Shown piece after piece: positions 25,842 to 34,128 of a DNA stretch of 64,000 nt. Every line of letters begins with the position of its first letter. Position 1 is the stretch's first letter. The notes below the pieces were generated by a model. The model made no database searches and was not told the DNA's origin. It saw only the letters and a list, made by a program, of their open reading frames with translations. Source of the stretch: Bacillus_BD sp050389805 (lineage in GTDB: Bacteria; Bacillota; Bacilli; Bacillales; Cytobacillaceae); NCBI RefSeq assembly GCF_050389805.1, contig NZ_CP130945.1, forward strand, positions 4,960,001-5,024,000, read 5' to 3'. Position numbers and translations under genes: made by a program.

Positions 25842-25996
25842 GTTGATTTTCGTTTAAGCCCTTCTCTATCCGCTCAATCTATGCCTAGACCACCGTGACA
25901 CACCATATTTACGGTGTCTTACCTGTCCCGCTCACACGAATAGTCATCGTGTATTCTACAACAATCAACAGTAAATCCAAAATCAACATGATCCTT
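25842..25996. repeat. Possible family D repeat, copy 3
   Basis: Bounded by GTTGATTTTCG on the left and CAAAATCAACATGATCC on the right, so its ends are inverted. It contains the palindrome GACACACCATATTTACGGTGTC, then CCTGTCCCGCTCA and ACAACAATCAACAG. It resembles the segments at 7735 and 10615. It lies between ywfO and ywgA. Confidence 0.55.
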
Positions 25997-26004
25997 TAAC
26001 ACAG

Positions 26005-27309
26005 CTAATCTTTTAAATCCAGCATTTCACGGATTTGCTTTTTAATATTTCTTTTCGAACGATGATCGTATAACACATCAACAGGAAAATACAATTTATG
26101 ATCGGTTCTTCTTTTTCCAGAAATGGCATCCACGATCTCTGACTCTCTTGAAAGCTCATGGATGTCTCCATTTTTCATCAGTAATCCAATCGGCAGACGT
26201 TCTTCTTCTTCACCTGGACGGTAAAAATCATAGGGTAAGTCTGAAGAAGAATCGACAACTAAATAATAATCTGGGTCAATTTCAGCTTTTTGAAACAATG
26301 ACGATAGCTCAACGACCTTGCGATATTCTTTAGCCGGATCAAACTCAACATATTTAAACAAATTTCGATTCACAAAGCGACGACATAAATCACTTAAAAT
26401 CGGATCATCCTCATCCTGCCACATTTGGAAATAATAAAGAATGACAGACTCGTCCAATTTTAAATAGTCTTCAAGGGTAATTTCTGATTCAAATAAAGAA
26501 TAAAAGTGGATGGGATGTGACTTAAAGGAATAATACTGTTCATGGAGCGCCTTCGCTCGGTGTAGGATTTTTGTTAAAATCACCTCTGCACTGCGTGTCA
26601 CAGGGTGGAAATAGACTTGCCAATACATTTGATAACGACTCATAATATAGTCTTCTACCGCATGCATTCCACTCTTCTTAATGACCACTTGGTCCTCACG
26701 CGGTCTCATGACCCGCAGAATTCGTTCCATATCAAAATGCCCGTAGCTTACACCTGTATAATAAGCATCCCGCTGCAAGTAATCCATCCGGTCAGCGTCA
26801 ATTTGACTGGAAATCAAGCTAACAACTAATTTATTTTTATATGTTTTCGCAATGACTTCTGCTACGTTCTTAGGAAAGTCGGGATCAACCTTTTGTAAAA
26901 CAGCATTTACCTCAGTAGCTCCTAAAATAATCGCTTGCGTAAATTGTTCATGGTCCAATCCAAATACTTTTTCGAAGGAGTGCGAAAAGGGCCCGTGTCC
27001 TAAATCGTGGAGAAGTGCGGCACATAAGGAAAGTAGACGTTCATCATGGTTCCAATCAGGTCGCCCTTCAAATACATCATCCACAATCCGGCGTATAATT
27101 TCATATACTCCTAGAGAGTGGTTAAATCGACTGTGTTCAGCACCATGAAAGGTTAAATATGTGGTTCCTAGCTGCTTGATTCTTCGCAACCGTTGAAACT
27201 CTTTTGTCCCAATTAAGTCCCAGATGACACGGTCGCGCACATGCACATAACGATGTACAGGGTCTTTAAATACCTTTTCTTCTGATAGTTTTTCCTCTGC
27301 ATAGGCCAT
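26005..27309 (-). CDS. ywfO: HD-domain phosphohydrolase YwfO (dNTPase-like)
   Basis: A 434-residue HD-superfamily protein related to deoxynucleotide triphosphohydrolases. The metal-binding set is H64 (HSRFNHSLGV), H101-D102 (LLHDLGHGPFSH) and a later Asp in SSQIDADRMDYL. It has the full-length C-terminal region found in B. subtilis YwfO. Homologues hydrolyse dNTPs or pyrophosphate bonds in other nucleotides, so substrate should be stated only as probable nucleotide. Start ATG 27309 follows AGAGGGAAG. Confidence 0.9.
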   Translation of the reverse strand: MAYAEEKLSEEKVFKDPVHRYVHVRDRVIWDLIGTKEFQRLRRIKQLGTTYLTFHGAEHSRFNHSLGVYEIIRRIVDDVFEGRPDWNHDERLLSLCAALLHDLGHGPFSHSFEKVFGLDHEQFTQAIILGATEVNAVLQKVDPDFPKNVAEVIAKTYKNKLVVSLISSQIDADRMDYLQRDAYYTGVSYGHFDMERILRVMRPREDQVVIKKSGMHAVEDYIMSRYQMYWQVYFHPVTRSAEVILTKILHRAKALHEQYYSFKSHPIHFYSLFESEITLEDYLKLDESVILYYFQMWQDEDDPILSDLCRRFVNRNLFKYVEFDPAKEYRKVVELSSLFQKAEIDPDYYLVVDSSSDLPYDFYRPGEEEERLPIGLLMKNGDIHELSRESEIVDAISGKRRTDHKLYFPVDVLYDHRSKRNIKKQIREMLDLKD

Positions 27310-27498
27310 TTTCTTCCCTCTTTCATTTAGATCATACCTATGTTAATTCTCCAACCAGCCCACAATTCCTTCCAAAAATCGACAAAAGAAGAAAATAGCA
27401 CATCCACTCACAAATCCGAGCTGCTTGTGACATACATATAGGGTCAGGAATAAACATTGTACAAGGTAGAGGAAAAACCCCCATAATATGGAAGTTTA

Positions 27499-27723
27499 TT
27501 ATTTGTTTAACTTTTTACAGATTTTCTCTTCAAGCTCCGCCTCTGATAAAGCCGCGAGTGGTCTATTATTAACAAACGCAAAGGTTTTTTTACGCCCTGG
27601 TCCACAATAAGATTGACAGCCTATCTCAATTTTTGCCTCAGGATCTATTTTCTTTAATAACGGGATTAATGTTTTTAAATTCACTGCCTGACAATCATCG
27701 CAGACACGAAACTCAGTTGCCAT
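27499..27723 (-). CDS. DUF1450 family small cysteine protein
   Basis: A 74-residue protein with two cysteine pairs, C8-x-x-C11 (CDDC) and C36/C40 (GCQSYC), followed by GPGRKKTFAFVNNRPL. This is the DUF1450 pattern also seen in YuzB-like proteins, a reduced thioredoxin/ferredoxin-like fold that may bind a metal or act in redox chemistry; function is not established. It has a good AAGGGGATG site upstream and stands alone between ywfO and rsfA. Confidence 0.8.
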   Translation of the reverse strand: MATEFRVCDDCQAVNLKTLIPLLKKIDPEAKIEIGCQSYCGPGRKKTFAFVNNRPLAALSEAELEEKICKKLNK

Positions 27724-27996
27724 TTTTACGTTTACATCCCCTTCTATGTTCTAACATACTCTTCTATTAAAAGGTTAATACTAGTGTTAACATCTATTTT
27801 CACTATGAGGTATTTTACAGCTTTATGTTTTTAATTGCAAGTTGACAAAGTCAAAGCATGATGATAGTTAAAAAATTTTAATTGTAAAATCTACTATCCT
27901 TTTAATCACCTTGTATAAGAAATCAATAAGATGGGCATGATGAAATTAACGCAATCTTTTTATAAATAAAACTAATCATTACGGGAGTTGAAGAAA

Positions 27997-28743
27997 TTGA
28001 AAGTAAGACAAGATGCATGGACAGAAGAGAATGATTTATTGCTAGCTGAAACTGTACTAAGACATGTGCGAGAAGGAAGTACACAACTCAATGCATTTGA
28101 GGAAGTTGGGGACAAGCTTAATAGAACCTCCGCGGCTTGTGGCTTCAGATGGAATGCCGTTGTAAGGCATAACTATGAAAAAGCACTACAGCTCGCCAAA
28201 AAGCAACGGAAACAAAGACAACGGATTTTAGGTAAAGACCAAGGTGGAAAGAAGAAACTATTATACTCTCCGCCGCAACCTAGTATGGAAGAAATGGATT
28301 CCCTTTCTACTACAACGGAAATTCAAATGCCTACAGAAATACAAGAATATCAAAACACAAATGTTGAAATGAGTGAGGAAATTGCTGCAACCCCAACTAC
28401 AAACACAGTGAATCCTACACCGGTTTCAACGGATCCAGGTTCCATTGATTATGTAATTACCTATTTAGAAAACTTAAAACGTTCTAATCTACAGCTTGAT
28501 ATTTTAAAAACGGAGAATGAAAGATTAAAGCGCGAATTAGCGGATGCTAGAGCAAAGAATAAAGATCTTCAAAAGAAATTAGAGGAAATGGAAGAGAATA
28601 CAGGCATCATGCAGGAGGACTACGAAACGTTGATGAAAATCATGAATCGTGCCCGCAAGCTAGCCGTATTTGAGGAAGAAGACCGTTCCTCGACTACTTT
28701 TAAAATGGATCGAAACGGGAACCTAGAAAAAGTCGCTGAATAG
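27997..28743 (+). CDS. rsfA: Prespore-specific transcriptional regulator RsfA
   Basis: A 248-residue regulator. The N-terminal Myb/SANT-like helix-turn-helix (residues about 1-65: MKVRQDAWTEENDLLLAETV and TSAACGFRWNAVVR) is followed by a low-complexity Thr/Pro linker and a coiled coil (about 160-215, ERLKRELADARAKNKDLQKK). In B. subtilis RsfA modulates sigma F genes in the forespore. The frame starts at TTG 27988, but the GGGAG site lies right against it. The TTG at 27997 is nine bases downstream and gives the family start, so it was chosen. Confidence 0.9.
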   Translation: MKVRQDAWTEENDLLLAETVLRHVREGSTQLNAFEEVGDKLNRTSAACGFRWNAVVRHNYEKALQLAKKQRKQRQRILGKDQGGKKKLLYSPPQPSMEEMDSLSTTTEIQMPTEIQEYQNTNVEMSEEIAATPTTNTVNPTPVSTDPGSIDYVITYLENLKRSNLQLDILKTENERLKRELADARAKNKDLQKKLEEMEENTGIMQEDYETLMKIMNRARKLAVFEEEDRSSTTFKMDRNGNLEKVAE

Positions 28744-28778
28744 CCATTAGAGGAAGATTGGCAGCATATCCTTCGTAA

Positions 28779-28810
28779 AAAAAGGTCGCAAACATTTGCG
28801 ACCTTTTTTA
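28779..28810. terminator. Bidirectional terminator between rsfA and lipL
   Basis: AAAAAGGTCGCAAA and TTTGCGACCTTTTTT form a perfect stem with A-run and T-run on both sides, between convergent genes. Confidence 0.93.
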
Positions 28811-29647
28811 GTGTTCTAATACTTTATCATTTCTCTCTATAACTCTTTCTAGATAATCTGGAAACAGCAAAACTTCCTCCGTTGATAACGACTCCATTGT
28901 TAGCCTATCCGACTTGTTCTGTAGAACCTTTAAAAATCGCATCATGACGTCAGCAATGGTCAGTTGAGTAGAAAGAAGCTCTGACAACGATGACATGACA
29001 TCTGGAACAATTTTCGGGTAAATATGCTTCGTTTCTGCTCCCTTAATACTTCGGTCATAAAATGTTTTAATCAATGACGCTCGCTCACTGCCACTGCCAT
29101 TGACACAAAGATAGATCTGGACGGCCACTCCGCCACGGATTCGCCGCTGCGAAATTCCAGCAAGCTTTTTCCCATCTATACTAAGATCATAACTTCCAGG
29201 ACAGTAGGAACCAACAATTTCTCGTGCTTCAATAACCTGATCAAAGTCACGAAACATCTCTTTAACAAGTTCCCACATCGCATCATAGCCGCGATTAATA
29301 TCAATCCTTTTTACTTCCTCAGGAAAAACGAGTGATAGATTTAATACTCCCTCATCAAGAACAACCGCTAGTCCACCTGAATTCCGTACAATCACGTCAT
29401 ATCCGTTTTCTCTTAGAAAGTCGACTCCTTCTTGTAAAAAAGGAAGTTTTGTATCTTGGATTCCTAATACAATGGTATTTTGATGTACCCATGCTCTTGC
29501 TGTCGCAGGCGACAATCCTTTACCTACGGATGCACAAAGAGTGTCATCCATTCCAAATGACTGAAGAGCTCTGTTATATAAACCTGAAGAGGATTGATCG
29601 ATGACCCTCCAATGGTCTTGGACTAATAATTCATGACTTTTCACCAT
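28808..29647 (-). CDS. lipL: Octanoyl-[GcvH]:protein N-octanoyltransferase LipL
   Basis: Transfers octanoyl groups from octanoyl-GcvH to the E2 subunits of 2-oxoacid dehydrogenases in Bacillus lipoate assembly. The 279-residue protein has the biotin/lipoate protein ligase fold: RNSGGLAVVLDEGVLN, the active cysteine C149 in GSYCPGSYDLS, and GKKLAGISQRRIRGG with the conserved Lys. The frame opens further upstream, but AAGGAG is followed six bases later by ATG 29647 (MVKSHELL). That start also puts the cysteine where B. subtilis LipL (ywfL) has C150. Confidence 0.93.
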   Translation of the reverse strand: MVKSHELLVQDHWRVIDQSSSGLYNRALQSFGMDDTLCASVGKGLSPATARAWVHQNTIVLGIQDTKLPFLQEGVDFLRENGYDVIVRNSGGLAVVLDEGVLNLSLVFPEEVKRIDINRGYDAMWELVKEMFRDFDQVIEAREIVGSYCPGSYDLSIDGKKLAGISQRRIRGGVAVQIYLCVNGSGSERASLIKTFYDRSIKGAETKHIYPKIVPDVMSSLSELLSTQLTIADVMMRFLKVLQNKSDRLTMESLSTEEVLLFPDYLERVIERNDKVLEH

Positions 29648-29708
29648 CTGCTTCTCCTTGAATTCGATTTTCCTACACACCATTATATCACGAGGATTCC
29701 AATACATA

Positions 29709-29746
29709 AAAAGAGCCAGTCTAGCAAGCTAGACCAGCTCTCTACA
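29709..29746 (-). terminator. pta terminator
   Basis: On the minus strand GAGAGCTGGTCTAGC pairs with GCTAGACTGGCTCT followed by TTTT, just after the pta stop and before lipL, which still needs its own promoter or read-through. Confidence 0.92.
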
Positions 29747-29750
29747 TATA

Positions 29751-30728
29751 TTATTTTATTAACGCTTGTGCCGCAGTAATTAACGCTAATTTATAAACAT
29801 CATCCTCGTTACATCCGCGAGAAAGGTCATTTACTGGAGCGTTAAGTCCTTGCAAAATTGGACCTACTGCATCAAAGTTTCCTAGACGTTGAGCAATTTT
29901 ATAACCGATATTACCCGCTTCAAGGCTAGGGAATACAAATACATTCGCATCTCCTTGAAGAACAGAACCCGGAGCTTTACTTTTTGCAACAGATGGAACA
30001 AAGGCCGCGTCAAATTGGAATTCCCCATCAACGACTAATTGTGGCGCACGTTTCTTTGCTTCTTCAACCGCATTTGAAACTTTTTCTGTTTCAGGAGATT
30101 TAGCTGACCCTTTTGTTGAGAAACTCAACATCGCAACACGTGGTTCAATATCAAACATTTCCGCTGTTTTAGCACTTTCGATGGCAATTTCAGCTAAATC
30201 ATTGCTGTCTGGCGCAATATTAATCGCACAATCAGCAAATACATATTTCTCATCTTCACGAGCCATGATGAATACACCCGATGTTTTGCTAACCCCTTGT
30301 TTTGTTTTAATAATTTGTAAGGCTGGGCGTACGGTGTCTGCTGTAGAATGTGCGGCACCGCTTACTAGACCATCAGCTTTACCTGTATAAACTAGCATCG
30401 TGCCAAAATAGTTTTCATCCAATAAAATCTTACGTGCATCTTCTTCTGTTGCTTTTCCTTTACGACGTTCAACAAAGGAAGCTACTAATTCGTCAAATTG
30501 TGCATAGCTAGCTGGATCGTAAATTTCAGCTGCATCCAAAGAAACATTCAATTCTTTTGCTTTTGCTTCTACTTGTTCAATGTTCCCAACAATAATCGGT
30601 GTTAATACCCCTTCTTGTGCTAAACGACCAGCAGCAGCTAATACTCTTTCATCTAAACCTTCTGGAAAAACAATTTTCACATTTTTACCAGTGATTTTTT
30701 CTTTTAAACCTGTAAATAAGTCACTCAT
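29751..30728 (-). CDS. pta: Phosphate acetyltransferase
   Basis: Converts acetyl-CoA and phosphate to acetyl phosphate in overflow metabolism. The 325-residue protein matches B. subtilis Pta along its full length, with KIVFPEGLDERVL near the N-terminus, VSGAAHSTADTVRPALQIIK (substrate region), VAMLSFSTKGSA and the C-terminal PVNDLSRGCN. The frame opens 12 codons earlier, but TAGGAGG lies seven bases before the ATG at 30728 (MSDLFTG), the second of two adjacent ATGs. The hemQ gene is divergent. No clear cre site was found upstream. Confidence 0.95.
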   Translation of the reverse strand: MSDLFTGLKEKITGKNVKIVFPEGLDERVLAAAGRLAQEGVLTPIIVGNIEQVEAKAKELNVSLDAAEIYDPASYAQFDELVASFVERRKGKATEEDARKILLDENYFGTMLVYTGKADGLVSGAAHSTADTVRPALQIIKTKQGVSKTSGVFIMAREDEKYVFADCAINIAPDSNDLAEIAIESAKTAEMFDIEPRVAMLSFSTKGSAKSPETEKVSNAVEEAKKRAPQLVVDGEFQFDAAFVPSVAKSKAPGSVLQGDANVFVFPSLEAGNIGYKIAQRLGNFDAVGPILQGLNAPVNDLSRGCNEDDVYKLALITAAQALIK

Positions 30729-30992
30729 CATGGTACCTCCTAAATTCATTTCCATTATTAGCATACTCTACCAACATAAAAATTCAACAAAATACGACCT
30801 AATTTGCGAGAAGTTTTATAATTCCGATTGTTTGCAAAAAAACATCCCGCATCTACTCTTTTACTATTCTCTAATTTAGCCAACACTATTCAAAAGACAC
30901 GAACTAGCTAACCTTGAGGTTTCTTTCATGAGGTTATGGAAAAACTATGCTATAGTAATGTTAAAAGAATGCGAATATAAGGAGTGTTGGTA

Positions 30993-31739
30993 ATGAGTGA
31001 AGCTGCAAAAACACTAGATGGCTGGTACTGCCTACATGATTTCCGCACAGTGGATTGGAATTCTTGGAAAACATTATCCGCTGAAGAAAGAGAAGAGGCT
31101 ATTGGAGAATTTTTAAAGATTTTAGATAAGATGAATCAAACTCAAAGTGAGAACAACGGAAGTCATGCTTTATATACAATCGTCGGCCAAAAGGCAGATT
31201 TTATGATCATGACGCTTCGTCCAACGATGGAAGAATTAAATGAATTGGAAACAGAGTTTAATAAAACTAAATTTGCCGAATATACCATTCCAACCGGATC
31301 GTATGTATCTGTCGTGGAATTAAGTAATTATCTTGCATCAGAAGATGAAGATCCTTATCAAAACCCACATATTCGTTCAAGACTCTATCCGACCTTACCA
31401 AGAGCGAATCATGTATGCTTCTATCCAATGGATAAGCGCCGTCAAGGCAACGATAATTGGTATATGCTACCAATGGCAGATCGTCAAGAATTGATGAGAA
31501 GTCATGGGATGATTGGTCGTCAATATGCAGGAAAGGTTAAACAAATTATCACAGGTTCCGTCGGATTTGATGATTACGAATGGGGCGTTACTTTATTCGC
31601 AGACGATGTCCTTCAATTTAAAAAGCTTGTATATGAAATGCGTTTTGATGAAGTTAGCGCTAGATATGGAGAATTCGGTGCTTTCTTCGTAGGGAACATC
31701 CTTTCAGACGAAAAAATCCGACCATTTCTAGAAGTTTAA
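30993..31739 (+). CDS. hemQ: Coproheme decarboxylase HemQ
   Basis: Final enzyme of the coproporphyrin-dependent heme pathway of Gram-positives. It oxidatively decarboxylates coproheme to heme b with peroxide. The 248-residue protein has the chlorite-dismutase-like double ferredoxin fold: WYCLHDFRTVDW at the start, the active tyrosine region FYPMDKRRQGNDNWYMLP, and GSVGFDDYEWGVTLFADD. The ATG at 30993 is eight bases after AAGGAG; an in-frame GTG at 30984 overlaps that site and was rejected. Position next to pta is as in B. subtilis (ywfI). Confidence 0.95.
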   Translation: MSEAAKTLDGWYCLHDFRTVDWNSWKTLSAEEREEAIGEFLKILDKMNQTQSENNGSHALYTIVGQKADFMIMTLRPTMEELNELETEFNKTKFAEYTIPTGSYVSVVELSNYLASEDEDPYQNPHIRSRLYPTLPRANHVCFYPMDKRRQGNDNWYMLPMADRQELMRSHGMIGRQYAGKVKQIITGSVGFDDYEWGVTLFADDVLQFKKLVYEMRFDEVSARYGEFGAFFVGNILSDEKIRPFLEV

Positions 31740-31748
31740 TTTATAGAG

Positions 31749-31776
31749 AGTGGCGTCTTTGACGTCACTTTTTTGT
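31749..31776 (+). terminator. hemQ terminator
   Basis: AGTGGCGTC-TTT-GACGTCACT followed by TTTTTTG, ten bases after the hemQ stop. Confidence 0.9.
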
Positions 31777-31993
31777 CTCCGTGTAAACAATTTATAAACC
31801 TCCTGCATTTTTGTCATAATTAATCCCCTCTTTCCATATTCATTATTTAGTGAGTAGTCTTTATTACTTGAGTTTTTTATTGAGAAGACAGGTTAGAATC
31901 TAGACTTTTGGAGTTAAATAATGGTATCTATTTATTTCATCATATGACAAAGGGCTTTTCTAACTTGCAATTGGAAAATTGGGAGGGAATTAA

Positions 31994-32440
31994 ATGAGTC
32001 AATATTATCAACAAGGCACACAAAATCCGTATTATGGAGGGGCTGGTCCTATGCAACCAGCAGTAGCCCCGCAATTTCAATATCCTCAATTTCCACAGGC
32101 AGGTGCTGTACCACAAAGTGGAATGACACCAACTGGAGCACCAGGATCGATGGGAATGTTGCCAATTGAACAGTCTTATATCGAGAATATCCTTCGTTTG
32201 AATAAAGGGAAGCTTGCGACTGTTTATGCGACATTTGAAAATAATAGTCAATGGAATGCCAAAACATGGGTGGGTATTATTGAAGCAGCAGGACGAGATC
32301 ACTTAATTCTCAGTGACCCTGAAACAGGTCAAAGACTTTTACTGCCAATGGTCTACCTTGACTTTGTTACATTCAACGAAGAAATTGAATATCAGCCGTC
32401 CTTTAGTACTGGTGGCTTAACCACTCAACCACCAAGATAA
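31994..32440 (+). CDS. gerQ: Spore coat protein GerQ
   Basis: A 148-residue inner-coat protein needed for function of the cortex hydrolase CwlJ in calcium-dipicolinate germination. The variable N-terminal half is rich in Gln, Tyr, Gly and Pro (about residues 1-55). The conserved C-terminal half begins MLPIEQSYIENILRLNKGK and holds GIIEAAGRDHLILSDP. In B. subtilis Tgl transglutaminase cross-links GerQ through lysines close to its N-terminus. Here there is no lysine before about residue 70. A good GGGAGG site precedes the ATG. Confidence 0.93.
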   Translation: MSQYYQQGTQNPYYGGAGPMQPAVAPQFQYPQFPQAGAVPQSGMTPTGAPGSMGMLPIEQSYIENILRLNKGKLATVYATFENNSQWNAKTWVGIIEAAGRDHLILSDPETGQRLLLPMVYLDFVTFNEEIEYQPSFSTGGLTTQPPR

Positions 32441-32493
32441 ATATTGAAAACGGAAAGCACACTAGGAGCTAGAAACCAATCTAAAAAACTTGC

Positions 32494-32532
32494 AAAAAGG
32501 GAGTTTGACATCATCGTCAACTCCCTTTTTAT
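32494..32532. terminator. Bidirectional terminator between gerQ and ywdK
   Basis: AAAAAGGGAGTTGAC-type stem: AAGGGAGTTTGACATC / ATCGTCAACTCCCTTTTT, located between convergent genes. Confidence 0.9.
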
Positions 32533-32903
32533 TATAAAAATTTAACTGCTGCAACAATAATTAGAATCCATGCAATGATAAAAGAAACGCCACCTAGCGG
32601 AGTAATCGCTCCTAACATACTAATCTTTGTTACACTTAATACATACAAGCTACCAGAAAATAAAAGTACCCCAATAAACATAAGCCAACCAGACCAAGTC
32701 AGCAATGAATTACCAGGTGTTTTCCCCAATAATATTCCTACCAAAATCATTCCAACTGCATGTAGCATTTGGTAGGTAACCCCTTTTCCCCATATATCTA
32801 AATATTTTGGTTCAAGGATTCTTTCAAGAATATGGGCACCAAACGCTCCAAAAGCAACCGAAAGCCCTGCAAGGGTTGCCCCAATAACAATAAAGATTTT
32901 CAC
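32532..32903 (-). CDS. ywdK: DUF423 membrane protein YwdK
   Basis: A 123-residue protein with four predicted transmembrane helices and the DUF423 signature GAFGAHILE near residues 20-28. Function is unknown across bacteria. It starts at a GTG (32903) behind GGGGGAGAGC. Position between gerQ and ywdI is conserved in Bacillus. A small-molecule transport or membrane role is only a guess. Confidence 0.9.
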   Translation of the reverse strand: MKIFIVIGATLAGLSVAFGAFGAHILERILEPKYLDIWGKGVTYQMLHAVGMILVGILLGKTPGNSLLTWSGWLMFIGVLLFSGSLYVLSVTKISMLGAITPLGGVSFIIAWILIIVAAVKFL

Positions 32904-32941
32904 GCTCTCTCCCCCTTTGGTCTATTTGTAAGAAACCACTA

Positions 32942-33136
32942 ATCAAATTCGTCCGTCGAATTTGCGCCCGAATACAATCTCTGAGCTCGCTCGAGAAATT
33001 TACTTTAAAAAAATCCGAGACATCCGCCAGAGACTTCTACTTCATTCAACCGGGGTTTGAACCCCCACTGAATGGATAGAAGCTTGCATTCATCTAGCCA
33101 CTTATAATCGTTAAAGACTTCTACTGAAGGACGTTA
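32942..33136 (-). repeat. Dispersed repeat family C, copy 4
   Basis: Begins ATCAAATTCGTCCGTCGAAT, runs through CTGAGCTCGCTCGAG, AATCCGAGACATCCGCCAGA, a hairpin (CTTCATTCAACCGGGG and CCCCCACTGAATGGATAGAA), and ends AAGACTTCTACTGAAGGACG. Its end touches the ywdI stop codon. It is the most complete copy. Confidence 0.8.
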
Positions 33137-33415
33137 AAAATCAAAAATCGACTCCCCATTTGATTCTTCATCAATGATCAATCGTGCTGGTTGATTGGAA
33201 GTTGCTCCCGTAACACTAGCATAGGTAGGTGTAGTACCCGTCGATTGAGATGTTGTTGATCCTTTTGATGAAGTTGCGGGCTCGTCTAAAATTAGCTCAC
33301 ACATTGTTTTTATGGCATGAACTCGCTCACGGATGACAACATCTGAGCCTGATTGTTTTGCTTCGTTTAACTTTTCCTCCATCTTTTGCAGCAACTTTTC
33401 TACTGAAATATTCAT
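33134..33415 (-). CDS. ywdI: YwdI family protein (DUF5327)
   Basis: A 93-residue protein. The N-terminal half is helical and charged (MNISVEKLLQKMEEKLNEAK, then VHAIKTMCELIL). The second half is a Ser/Thr/Pro-rich linker ending ESIFDF. This matches the small YwdI family found next to gerQ and ywdK in Bacillus; function unknown. TTGGAGG is used as ribosome binding site with the ATG at 33415, so the four upstream in-frame codons are not translated. Family C repeat 4 ends on its stop codon. Confidence 0.75.
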   Translation of the reverse strand: MNISVEKLLQKMEEKLNEAKQSGSDVVIRERVHAIKTMCELILDEPATSSKGSTTSQSTGTTPTYASVTGATSNQPARLIIDEESNGESIFDF

Positions 33416-33491
33416 TTTTACCTCCAAGAGCTCTTTGCCTTTCTTTTCTTATATTTTACCTGAAGGAATTATTTATAACAGCTAAAATGCA

Positions 33492-33704
33492 TTGAAAAGC
33501 GGAAGCACTGACCCATCTCCGTATGGACTGACTTGCACAAGATGTGCTGACATCGACGTTCGCCACAGGACGTGGCGGTCTTTAGTCGATATTCCACCTT
33601 GAGATAAAGGAAACACGATGAGCACGCTAGTTCGAATCGATGTTGACGCAATCGTTGCGGAAGAAGTGGGAAGTCCACTAGGAGTTAGCCGCTGTAGCTA
33701 GACA
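33492..33704 (+). repeat. Dispersed repeat family B, copy 2
   Basis: Nearly full-length match to 7476-7684, same orientation: CCGTATGGACTGACTTGCAC, GACGTTCGCCACAGGACGTGG, GAGATAAAGGAAACACGATG, CGATGTTGACGCAATCG, and the end TAGCCGCTGTAGCTAGACA. A spurious minus-strand ORF crosses it, exactly as in copy 1. Confidence 0.85.
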
Positions 33705-33775
33705 ATTTTCTTACTACAATTATCTTAAACTTTCTTCACCAGCAGAATATAGATCGCTTTTATAAATTTTTGACA

Positions 33776-33791
33776 TGTTTCACGTGAAACA
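33776..33791. promoter_or_regulatory. parS centromere-like site for ParB/Spo0J
   Basis: TGTTTCACGTGAAACA, a perfect 16-bp palindrome identical to the B. subtilis parS consensus. Spo0J/ParB loads here, spreads, and recruits Soj and SMC for origin segregation. It lies in the intergenic space between ywdI and the next minus-strand gene. Its presence places this part of the window on the origin-proximal side of the chromosome. Confidence 0.93.
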
Positions 33792-33847
33792 TTCAAAATA
33801 AGACAACCTATTTCAGCAAAAAATGCACGTCCTCAATGCAAAATAAA

Positions 33848-33893
33848 AGGACTGTCTGATATGCAAAGTGCTATGCACTTATAAGACAGTCCG
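33848..33893 (-). terminator. Terminator of the YppF-like gene
   Basis: GGACTGTCT and AGACAGTCC flank an inner palindrome AAGTGCTATGCACTT. On the minus strand it ends CCTTTTATTTT, 15 bp after the stop codon. Confidence 0.9.
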
Positions 33894-33906
33894 ATCTTTC
33901 TGTAAT

Positions 33907-34128
33907 TTAACCTGGAATATAAATGTTATTATATGAATGAGTGCCAATAATATAAGAGGTTGGTTTTTCTGCATTACGCTTATCTAACTCTGAGAAGAAC
34001 TTTTTATATTCTACAATCGATAATTCCCCAGATATGTACCGCTTTTGTAAAAAATCTAGTAGCTCATTAACATGTATTGGATTACGCTTTTTTTCCTTTG
34101 TAAAATGACTTTCTAAACTCTTTAACAT
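33907..34128 (-). CDS. Small protein, YppF-like
   Basis: A 73-residue protein behind a good AGGGAGG site, followed by a strong terminator, so it is probably a genuine monocistronic gene. The segment IHVNELLDFLQKRYISGELS followed by VEYKKFFSEL is the pattern of the YppF family (about 60-residue Bacillus proteins of unknown function). The C-terminal 20 residues (SYIIGTHSYNNIYIPG) are an extension relative to what I remember of that family. The family call is tentative. Confidence 0.6.
   Translation of the reverse strand: MLKSLESHFTKEKKRNPIHVNELLDFLQKRYISGELSIVEYKKFFSELDKRNAEKPTSYIIGTHSYNNIYIPG

Noticed and set aside
33469..33678. A 69-codon minus-strand frame
   Set aside because: It lies in repeat B2 and gives the same peptide as the non-coding repeat at 7476.
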